Position numbers and translations under genes: made by a program. A DNA stretch of 12,340 nucleotides from Acidobacteriota bacterium (lineage in GTDB: Bacteria; Acidobacteriota; Blastocatellia; Pyrinomonadales; Pyrinomonadaceae): assembly GCA_020199975.1 (NCBI GenBank), contig JAIVJP010000341.1, positions 1-12,340 on the forward strand. Reading direction: 5' to 3'. The notes beneath the pieces were generated by a model. The model had not been told where the DNA came from. It searched no databases and saw only the letters and a list, made by a program, of their open reading frames with translations. This document shows positions 1 through 6,146 of the stretch, one piece after another; within the stretch, counting starts at the first letter, position 1; each line of letters begins with the position of its first letter.

Positions 1-466
1 AACTAAGTGGGGCGGCCACCTGCGGGGGCACGCTCCCGCGCAGCAGATGTTCCTCGGCTCTGATGCGCTCACCCTGACCGTGACAGGCAGCGACCTCGGC
101 TAGATAAAGTCCAACATCTCCTCGTACGCGCGCCAGGCCTAGAAAAAAATCCTGTAGAGCGAAGTCGTGAAAAACTACGACGCCGGGCTGCTTGCGCATG
201 GTGTCGAAAATGCCCGCATGGTAGCGATGATCGTTTCCCATGTGATAGATGACCGCGTCATAGCCCTGGAGGCTATCCAGCGCGGAGGGATCGCGATGGT
301 AGTCGAAGCACCTGAACTGAGTCGTGATGTTCGGGTTACTCGGGTGAAAGCCGTCCACGAAAAGATCTATCTCAGCATGTGCTGCGAGGTAAGGCAGGAG
401 CTCCTCGCTGTAGTCGGAGATGCCGGAGGGCTGCGGATTTAGCGGACTGAAATATGCCAGTATCAT
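1..466 (-). CDS. Glycosyltransferase (GT4-like), N-terminal part, cut by window edge
   Basis: The frame is open from an ATG at 466-464 to the left edge, giving about 155 residues with no stop. The N-terminus (MILAYFSPLNPQPSGISDYS) is the typical first strand and glycine/serine loop of GT-B acceptor domains, followed by SEELLPYLA. Later segments include YDAVIYHMGNDHRYH near residues 70-83 and VVVFHDFALQDFF near 96-108, the histidine-rich region common in GT4-like enzymes. The C-terminal nucleotide-sugar half lies outside the window, so donor and linkage cannot be named. It would act at the cytoplasmic face, adding a sugar to a surface glycan. It is the last gene of the minus-strand cluster, 37 nt after the mannosyltransferase stop. 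No Shine-Dalgarno is visible; a heptamer repeat lies 7 nt upstream of the start. Confidence 0.8.
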   Translation of the reverse strand, partial: MILAYFSPLNPQPSGISDYSEELLPYLAAHAEIDLFVDGFHPSNPNITTQFRCFDYHRDPSALDSLQGYDAVIYHMGNDHRYHAGIFDTMRKQPGVVVFHDFALQDFFLGLARVRGDVGLYLAEVAACHGQGERIRAEEHLLRGSVPPQVAAPLS

Positions 467-473
467 AAGAAGT

Positions 474-490
474 CGTAAATCGTGAATCGT
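474..490. repeat. Copy of the 17-bp CGTAAATCGTGAATCGT repeat
   Basis: This is two and a half units of the heptamer CGTGAAT/CGTAAAT. It is an exact copy of the 17-mer found at 5147-5163 and, inverted, at 5377-5393. It sits in the 37-nt gap between the mannosyltransferase stop and the start of the left-edge glycosyltransferase, 7 nt before that start, where a ribosome binding site would be expected. Confidence 0.8.
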
Positions 491-503
491 TAGGTCATGC
501 TCT

Positions 504-1778
504 TTAAGAAAGCGCGAAGCTGAAGTAGGCGGCGAATAGTGCTGTCATTAAACTAAGCAGGGCCACCGACACAGTTCGAATTACTTCGTCAACTCGCCGT
601 GGCTCGCCGGCGGCAGCCAACACAATGTACATGGGAAATAATACCATTGCGTAGCGCGCTTGCGATTGGAGCATAACCGACGAGAGCGTCACGAGGATAG
701 ACCCGAGCGTGTACACGCCGAACGCCCAACGCCTCTTCCTTAGCAGCACCACGCCGCAACTGAGTGCAAGCACCGCCGCCGTAAAGTTCACGACGCGGAA
801 GTCCCATTGTTTGGTGAGCAACAGCGGGTCGCGCAGGAAGTCCAAAAGCGGGACCAGGAAGATCGACGTGCTCCGACCCCACACCACCATCACGTCCTTG
901 AATGCGAAGGCGTTGCCGGTGATCGCTTGCAGGTAGGCCATGAACGAGAGAAGCCCTACCGGGATCAGGCACAGGCTCAGAACTTCCCTGCGCCGCCAGT
1001 TCCACCCGTGGGTCTGCCAGTAAAGTGCGACGAGCGCGGGCAGAAGGAGCACGCCCGTGAAGCGCGTGGCCGAGGCGAGTGCACCGCAAAGGCCCGCCGC
1101 CAACCAACGCCCGCGCCCCGCACTGTTAAGACTCGCCGCCGTCAGGAGCAGGAACAGCGATTCCGGTAGCGGTAACGAGTAAAAGTAGGAGGTCGGGAAG
1201 AAGGCGAGGTAGAAAAGCGCGCGGTTGGCAATCCTTTCCTCGTAGCCGAAAGCTAGCGCCGACCGGTGCACGAAGAAAAGTGCAGCCAGGAAGAAGACGT
1301 GCGAGAGCAGCATTCCCGTGAGTGGCAGCTCGCTGGTTACATTCCAAACCAAGCGCCACAGAACGGGGAAGAATGGGAAGAAGCCCCAGTTGTAGTGCTT
1401 GTCTGTCTTGAACCCGGTCTTATGATACCCCTCCGTGGCGATGCCGGCGTACCAGTTCACGTCGGCCGTCATCACGGTTCTTTGGACAATGCGCGCGATA
1501 GAAATCTTCCAGAGCGACAGGTCAACCTGGCGGGGCTCCTCGACCCCACCCGATGTGGCGAGGTTGATCTGCCCGCCGACGATAAGGATGGTAAGGACGA
1601 TGACGCGGGAAAACGTGAAGGTGAATACTGCTGCGCGGATGCTGGGGTTGCCTGCAAAGCTGCTCCACAGGACACGCGCGCGGGCGGCTTGCCCGCCGCG
1701 CCAGAAACGGAGTCGGACAGCAGACGCGGCGTCTTCGTCGGATACTTCAACGGAAGCATGGGGTGCTGGTGTCTCCAT
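504..1778 (-). CDS. PIG-V-like integral membrane mannosyltransferase (GT-C fold)
   Basis: A 424-residue polytopic membrane protein. A soluble, charged N-terminus (1-48) precedes the first hydrophobic segment (50-68). The first large extracytoplasmic loop holds DVNWYAGIATEGY (106-118), matching the D-x-x-W-Y-x-x-I-A-x-x-G-Y signature of the PIG-V/COG5542 family, and WGFFPFFPVL (131-140). The segment FFPTSYFYSLPLPESLF (193-209) is a second family hallmark. Further hydrophobic helices run to the C-terminus. PIG-V proteins transfer mannose from a polyprenyl- or dolichyl-phosphate donor on the outer side of the membrane. In bacteria the sugar is less certain. It is placed between glycosyltransferases, consistent with decorating or building the exported glycan. 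The start is ATG at 1778-1776 and the stop TAA at 506-504. Length is normal for the family. Confidence 0.85.
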   Translation of the reverse strand: METPAPHASVEVSDEDAASAVRLRFWRGGQAARARVLWSSFAGNPSIRAAVFTFTFSRVIVLTILIVGGQINLATSGGVEEPRQVDLSLWKISIARIVQRTVMTADVNWYAGIATEGYHKTGFKTDKHYNWGFFPFFPVLWRLVWNVTSELPLTGMLLSHVFFLAALFFVHRSALAFGYEERIANRALFYLAFFPTSYFYSLPLPESLFLLLTAASLNSAGRGRWLAAGLCGALASATRFTGVLLLPALVALYWQTHGWNWRRREVLSLCLIPVGLLSFMAYLQAITGNAFAFKDVMVVWGRSTSIFLVPLLDFLRDPLLLTKQWDFRVVNFTAAVLALSCGVVLLRKRRWAFGVYTLGSILVTLSSVMLQSQARYAMVLFPMYIVLAAAGEPRRVDEVIRTVSVALLSLMTALFAAYFSFALS

Positions 1779-2157
1779 CTTGGTTCGAAGTCTCGTGAGA
1801 TGTTACCAACCTTGGGTCTACACCACGCGCACGTTTACTTTTGCGGGTGCGAACCACGCTCGTGGAAAAAGTTTACTTGCTCCTGCACCATATCCAGTGC
1901 AAGCACGTACTCGTCGGGATCTCTCCGTCAGCATTCGCAGCCATGTGATCTGTGCTGGTCAATCGATACAGAGCGGTTACCGTCATCAACATGTTTGTTG
2001 AGCGTCAAAACGCTAACATTTTTGCTCGCAAAGTCCAATCTGGTCCAGCGCGAATGAACTGTGGTTGCTTGATTTCCAGGCCAGTGCATGTGACAGAGTA
2101 GCCGAGGCCCTGTTGATATTGCTTGGCACGAGGACCCCATCACACATCACTTTCCCA
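1779..2157. other. Gene-poor stretch, possible coding remnant on minus strand
   Basis: No convincing gene was found in either strand. On the minus strand, 1927-1835 reads as about 30 codons in good protein style, containing DPDEYVLALDMVQEQ and ending in TAA, but it lies directly after an in-frame TGA and has no usable start. A neighbouring frame just upstream also reads protein-like, so this may be the eroded end of an older gene. No repeat, tRNA or terminator was recognised. The stretch also serves as the upstream region of the mannosyltransferase. Confidence 0.35.
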
Positions 2158-2436
2158 TTACTTCTGCACGTAGACCTTGAACTGCCAGCGCTCGACAATA
2201 ACTTCGCAGTTCGTACAAGGCATCTCGTGACTGATGACGAGTGCGCCATGCGGAATTGGTTCGTTGCCCGACGCGCGACGAAGTTGTTCCGGATAGAACG
2301 CGTTGAACTTGTGCCATCGTTCTGGCGCCGCCCTGTGAAACTGCCAACAGAAACCGCACCCTTCACGAGTATGCAAACAAGCAATTAGAGCGAATTCGCG
2401 CGGCGCGCCTGAGGCGCCTTCAAGCAGCCACGCCAC
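2158..2436 (-). CDS. Small hypothetical protein with two CxxC pairs
   Basis: A 92-codon frame from a GTG at 2436-2434 to TAA at 2160-2158. I do not recognise a family. It carries C-G-F-C at residues 27-30 and C-T-N-C at 74-77, which could form a zinc knuckle, and it has many aromatic residues and histidines (CWQFHR, ERWHKFNAFY), unlike a random frame. The same frame stays open upstream to a TGA, about 22 further codons, without a good start. No ribosome binding site is evident. It lies downstream of the GT4 gene in the same direction. It could be a real small gene, the 3' part of a decayed gene, or a chance frame. Confidence 0.35.
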   Translation of the reverse strand: MAWLLEGASGAPREFALIACLHTREGCGFCWQFHRAAPERWHKFNAFYPEQLRRASGNEPIPHGALVISHEMPCTNCEVIVERWQFKVYVQK

Positions 2437-2558
2437 CGCACCATTAGAATCACGAGAAAGATCGAAAGCGCCGCCAGCCGTAAGGTGTGAAAGTGGTCAA
2501 TCGTAAGCGAAGAAGGATCGGTCGCGCTCGCTTCACATTTGGCGTCGATGTTTTTTGA

Positions 2559-3611
2559 TTAAGCTGCGGAGATGAGGCGGTCGACCACGTTCTGCCACGA
2601 TAAGTTCAGGGCCTGCAGTTTCTCCCGTCCGCGCACGCCGATCTTTCGAGCCCGCTCCCTATCCAGGTAAAGCCCGTCAAGACATTCCGCTATGGCGCGC
2701 GGGTCGGGCTCTACGACGAAACCGTCGTGGTCATGTTCGACGAATTCAGTCGCGCCACCGCCATCGCTTGGCACCACGACAGGCTTGCCCGAAAGCATTC
2801 CTTCTAGTGTTACGTAGCCATAGTCTTCGTCAAAAGGGAGGTAACAGACGCCCAGCGCGTTTGCATACAATTCAATCATCTCTGGCTCCGAAACAAATCC
2901 GAGCAGTCTTACACGTTCGCCGACTCGGTGTTGTTTGATGAGCGAATGGTAATGCTTGAGGTTGGACGAGTTGCCGGCCAGAACCACCTTGATAGGAGTG
3001 CGCGCAAACTTCACTGCCTCAATCAAGAGTTCCTGGCGCTTCTGTGGTTCCAGACGACTGGGATAGAAAATGTAGTCGCCCTGTTCGCCGCTGCGCAGTT
3101 GCTCGAAGCGCGGTGGTGGATGATAGAGCGGCTCGCTCTCGATCTGGTTGTAGCGTCTGAGTCTTTCGGCGACCGTCTTTGAGTTCGCGAAGACTCTCTT
3201 GGCCTCAGGGATGAAGCGGGTGTCGCAGTGACGTATCCATTCGCGCACTCGGGTACCTTCGGGATAAGTTGAGAGATCGTCGAAGGCCGTGCCCCAAAGG
3301 TTATAAGCCACGCGGTATTGGTGCATGACCCACAGGACTTTTCTCTCGTGAGCAACCAGGTAGGCGGGAAACTTCATTCCGATGACCAGATCAACGGGCT
3401 TCCCATTCGCCTCGGTCAAGTCGAGCAGGCGCCAGGCCAGCGCTCCGCGCATGATCTCTGATGGGGGATACCACTTAAATGGTAACGCCACTACCTCCGC
3501 CTGGTAGCCTCCTGCCTGGAAAGCTCGCCTGAGGCCCTCGACGTGAGACTCCGCCCCACCGCTGGTGAAAGGAACCTGTGTGGTGCAAATGAGAATGTTG
3601 CGGATCGGCAT
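2559..3611 (-). CDS. GT4 family glycosyltransferase
   Basis: A complete GT-B enzyme of 350 residues, normal for GT4 (Pfam Glycos_transf_1 plus an N-terminal acceptor domain). The N-terminal half has ILICTTQVPFTSGGAESHV (6-24) with the usual GGAE loop, and a histidine in WVMHQYR (94-100). The linker carries FANSKTVAERL (141-151). The C-terminal donor-binding half shows PSRLEPQKRQELLIEA (184-199), VVLAGNS (209-215), and the E-x7-E pair E262/E270 in DEDYGYVTLEGMLSGKPVV (261-279) that contacts the nucleotide sugar. The sugar cannot be predicted. The start is the ATG at 3611-3609; no Shine-Dalgarno is seen, and a heptamer array begins 9 nt upstream. The frame after its TAA stays open for 57 codons and encodes a hydrophobic segment (see findings). 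Confidence 0.92.
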   Translation of the reverse strand: MPIRNILICTTQVPFTSGGAESHVEGLRRAFQAGGYQAEVVALPFKWYPPSEIMRGALAWRLLDLTEANGKPVDLVIGMKFPAYLVAHERKVLWVMHQYRVAYNLWGTAFDDLSTYPEGTRVREWIRHCDTRFIPEAKRVFANSKTVAERLRRYNQIESEPLYHPPPRFEQLRSGEQGDYIFYPSRLEPQKRQELLIEAVKFARTPIKVVLAGNSSNLKHYHSLIKQHRVGERVRLLGFVSEPEMIELYANALGVCYLPFDEDYGYVTLEGMLSGKPVVVPSDGGGATEFVEHDHDGFVVEPDPRAIAECLDGLYLDRERARKIGVRGREKLQALNLSWQNVVDRLISAA

Positions 3612-3620
3612 AACGAAGAA

Positions 3621-3711
<91 letters not shown>

Positions 3712-3760
3712 GACGAGAGTTACTCTTGCGCTAGCCATCGAACGCGATTATCCAAACCCT

Positions 3761-3880
3761 GACTTTCAGACTCCTGATTCCAGACTACTCCAGACTCCAG
3801 ACTCCAGACTCCAGACTCCAGACTATTCCAGACTCCCTCCTGACTCCCGACTTCTCCTGCCTTCAAACTCCGGACTTCTG
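3761..3880. repeat. Tandem heptamer array AGACTCC, inverted relative to 3621-3711
   Basis: Four exact AGACTCC units run unbroken at 3792-3819, with further exact units at 3768 and 3830. Degenerate units (TGATTCC, TGACTCC, CGACTTC) lie on both sides, and two 3-nt insertions (TCC) at 3789 and 3827 break the register. The reverse complement GGAGTCT differs by one base from the opposite array's GGAGTCA. It ends about 6 nt from the methyltransferase stop codon. Pairing with 3621-3711 would form a long imperfect stem in DNA or in the minus-strand transcript. Confidence 0.85.
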
Positions 3881-3886
3881 CCTGTG

Positions 3887-5134
3887 TCATTGAATCACGA
3901 TATTGCAGACGGCGATGGACAACTCACGGTCGTCGCGCGTCTCTTCGCCCGACGGCCGCGGTTGCCAAGTGCGGTCAGCGAGAATTTCCATCTCAAACTC
4001 TCCAGCCGCTTTAGAACTCAAAGACTCGGGGACGGGTACGCACAGGTTCAGCCACGAGTGATCAAAGAGCGAGAAGGCGCAAACCCTGATCCCATTTAAG
4101 AGGATTTCCAGACCCAGGGGACGCGTTCGGAGGTCGGGCATGTGGGTCGTGAGATCTATGCTGATTTCAGAGAGCTTATCAACGCTGAACGACACGCGAC
4201 CTCGGTTGCTCATCCAGCGCGCCACCGGCGGCAGGATATTTGGCTCGAACCAGCCATCATCAAAGGTCGCATTCTTGCTCCGATCCAGACAAACAACCTG
4301 CGCAGTGTCGTCAGCACGGACGGGTGCAAACAGCGCGCGGCGGTCACGATGCTCGTTATAAAAAGGTCCCAGGGGCCGCTCTGAAGCTTTCAAGAAGAGG
4401 TAGAGCCCGGTCTTCGGCAAAGACATCTGGAGGTCGGAAATCTTTCCAAACACATAACCCATCGCCAAGTCGAAAGCACGGCGCTCCTTGAAGGAAAGAC
4501 CGCGCAGGTAGTCGATAAAATCTGACTCAAAATGTAGCCCATATTTGTCTGCCTGCTTTATGAATTCTTCGCTGCTGAGACAAAGTGTATACCGCGGCTC
4601 CGATGCGACGTGGTCAAAGAAGCGTAGGAATCGAGCTGTGTGCTCCTGTTCTTCCTCCAGGCCCACGTGCCCGTCAACCTCGACGAACCGCCGCAATTCT
4701 TCCGCGCTCATTTCGTCGTAAGACTTCTGGGCGCGACGATCGGTACATTCAATGCCGTGCATCGTTACGCCGCCTGGACGCAGCACGCGTCTGACTTCAA
4801 CGTGCGAGAGTTCAGCGCTAAGAGTAAAGTCGTAGCCGTTGCGTCGCGCAGCCTGCGCGCACTCTGGCGAAAGATCAACTCCTGTCAGCGTTATTCCCTT
4901 GCGCTTTAACAGAGCCAACATCCCCGCGCCGCAACCGAGATCAAGCACGGAAGAACCCGCTCGCACGTTGTCGTAAATCCACATCGTCCGAGCGAAGCGC
5001 ATGTCAAAACGGTCCAGCGTCTTGAAGTAACGGGCGTCGAGCACCTCGTCCGAAACAAACTTCGTGCGGTAGAACTCAGCAGGGTCAACGATCCCGGCGC
5101 GTTGATATAAATCGTCGCTGGATGAAGATGGCAT
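3887..5134 (-). CDS. SAM-dependent methyltransferase with C-terminal beta-rich module, apparent internal deletion
   Basis: A protein of 415 residues. The class I methyltransferase motif I is VLDLGCGAG (63-71), followed by TGVDLSP (84-90) with the acidic residue at the end of strand 2. The late motif EVRRVLRPGGVTMHGIEC (113-130) follows after only about 50 residues, where about 80 is usual. The segment that should hold motif II (the F-D-x-V strand and following helix) is missing between AELS (107-110) and HVEVRR, so activity is doubtful as read. Residues 250-415 form a second, beta-rich region ending DRTWQPRP...DDRELSIAVCNIVI, which may bind glycan or partner proteins. Context (ABC glycan exporter, coiled-coil protein, glycosyltransferases) suggests methylation of a sugar, perhaps as a chain cap. 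The start is ATG 5134-5132 with no Shine-Dalgarno; a heptamer array begins 12 nt upstream. Confidence 0.85.
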   Translation of the reverse strand: MPSSSSDDLYQRAGIVDPAEFYRTKFVSDEVLDARYFKTLDRFDMRFARTMWIYDNVRAGSSVLDLGCGAGMLALLKRKGITLTGVDLSPECAQAARRNGYDFTLSAELSHVEVRRVLRPGGVTMHGIECTDRRAQKSYDEMSAEELRRFVEVDGHVGLEEEQEHTARFLRFFDHVASEPRYTLCLSSEEFIKQADKYGLHFESDFIDYLRGLSFKERRAFDLAMGYVFGKISDLQMSLPKTGLYLFLKASERPLGPFYNEHRDRRALFAPVRADDTAQVVCLDRSKNATFDDGWFEPNILPPVARWMSNRGRVSFSVDKLSEISIDLTTHMPDLRTRPLGLEILLNGIRVCAFSLFDHSWLNLCVPVPESLSSKAAGEFEMEILADRTWQPRPSGEETRDDRELSIAVCNIVIQ

Positions 5135-5146
5135 GGCTTCTAAAGG

Positions 5147-5180
5147 CGTAAATCGTGAATCGTGAATCGTGAATCGTGAC
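5147..5180. repeat. Tandem heptamer array CGTGAAT
   Basis: Units are CGTAAAT at 5147, then CGTGAAT at 5154, 5161 and 5168, and a partial CGTGAC at 5175. The first 17 bases (5147-5163) are a perfect inverted match to 5377-5393 and a direct match to 474-490. The array lies 12 nt upstream of the methyltransferase start codon. Confidence 0.9.
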
Positions 5181-5190
5181 CGGAACGAGT

Positions 5191-5258
5191 CGATCCACCA
5201 AATGACACGAAGTCACACCAACTCGCCTTCGTGTTGTTTCGTGTGGTTTGGTGGATCG
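5191..5258. repeat. Long hairpin-forming inverted repeat (21-nt arms)
   Basis: The arms are 5191-5211 and 5238-5258. They match at 19 of 21 positions, and one of the two mismatches would be a G-T wobble. The 26-nt centre repeats the word CACGAA/TTCGTG, which is also in the arms, and holds a small CAAC/GTTG stem. No U-tract follows on either strand, so a classical terminator is unlikely. It sits between the two heptamer arrays 5147-5180 and 5355-5396, giving nested inverted repeats in the spacer between coiled-coil and methyltransferase genes. It could be a REP-like dispersed repeat or an RNA processing or stability element. Confidence 0.8.
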
Positions 5259-5354
5259 TAATTGTTGCTGAAACTTTGCTCAAGAAGAATCCCTTGCACC
5301 CCTTACACTGAGAACACGCGAAAATATGACACTACCAAACGCTGAACCTGTCCT

Positions 5355-5396
5355 CACGATTTACGATTAACGATGAACGATTCACGATTTACGTTT
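5355..5396. repeat. Tandem heptamer array (inverted copy of CGTGAAT type) overlapping a gene end
   Basis: Six units in register: CACGATT, TACGATT, AACGATG, AACGATT, CACGATT, TACGTTT. Read on the minus strand this is the same CGTGAAT/CGTAAAT family as 5147-5180. The last two units overlap the 3' end of the coiled-coil gene and supply its final codons and its TGA stop. Confidence 0.9.
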
Positions 5397-6146
5397 CGAA
5401 CTTTCCAGCTTGTCCAGCCGCGATTCAAAGTCGCGACGTGCGCGATCGAGCAACACCTCCGCCTCGCTCATTTCGAGTGATAGTTGTTTGAAGCAGACAC
5501 GTTGCTCTTCGAGACGCTGTTGATCGCGCTCGCGCAACTCCCGGGTCAGATCGGCCAAGTGTGCATTCACCTCCAGACTTCGCGCTCGTTGCTCCGCCTC
5601 CATTTGTGCCCGGTAGGTTTCCATCTCTGCGCGTAGCCTCTCAAGTGCTGCTCTTTGCGACTCAATCTCTGCTCGCTGCGTCATCATTTCTATCTGGTTC
5701 TGTTCAAGCTGCTGCGCCTGGGCCTCCATCTGCGCGCTCATATCCGCCCGCAGTCGCCCGAGCTGCTGTTCCAGGTCCCGGAGTGAATCCAGCGTATCGC
5801 GAAGCGCATGATGCACGGCGGCATTGAAGTTGATCTGCTCCCACGAGTACCAGCGCGTCGCTTGTTTAAAGCGCCGCTTGACCCACAGCTCCAGGCGGGC
5901 GAGTCCTCCGCTGCGATTGCTGACGAGGGGCGGCAGCCGATCCCAGGCGCGCGCCGTCGTGGTGAGATATGCGTCGATTCGGGCTATGGTCTCAGGCGTC
6001 CTGGTCGCAGATTTGCCCCTCGGGGTTATGGAACCGTTGGCGGCGCTTGATACAACTGCGCGTGGGGCCTCGGCTTCCAGCTCTGCTGTTTTGCGGACGC
6101 GCTCCCGTATCTCTCGTAGAGTACTTTCAACTTCCTCATCAACCAT
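5382..6146 (-). CDS. Coiled-coil protein of a glycan export cluster
   Basis: 254 residues from the ATG at 6146-6144; a GTG at 6155 would add three residues. The ATG is preferred because ATGGTTGA overlaps the stop of the upstream ATPase gene, indicating translational coupling. Residues 52-125 form a compact domain (ARAWDRLPPL, ARLELWVKRRFKQATRWYSW, then EQINFNAAVHHALRDTL) resembling a segment I associate with bacterial polysaccharide methyltransferase or coiled-coil proteins. Residues 115-250 are almost pure heptad-style helix rich in E, Q, R, L and A, a coiled coil of about 130 residues. No signal peptide, membrane segment or enzyme motif is present. In WbdD a coiled coil holds the capping enzyme away from the membrane and sets glycan length; a similar ruler or scaffold role is my inference. 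The stop codon lies in a heptamer array. Confidence 0.78.
   Translation of the reverse strand: MVDEEVESTLREIRERVRKTAELEAEAPRAVVSSAANGSITPRGKSATRTPETIARIDAYLTTTARAWDRLPPLVSNRSGGLARLELWVKRRFKQATRWYSWEQINFNAAVHHALRDTLDSLRDLEQQLGRLRADMSAQMEAQAQQLEQNQIEMMTQRAEIESQRAALERLRAEMETYRAQMEAEQRARSLEVNAHLADLTRELRERDQQRLEEQRVCFKQLSLEMSEAEVLLDRARRDFESRLDKLESSKRKS

Noticed and set aside
1266..2057. 263-codon plus-strand open frame
   Set aside because: It runs antisense through the mannosyltransferase 5' half; its composition is unlike a protein, and the minus-strand family motifs are clear.
5191..5258. Rho-independent terminator
   Set aside because: The stem is long, but no run of T follows on either strand.
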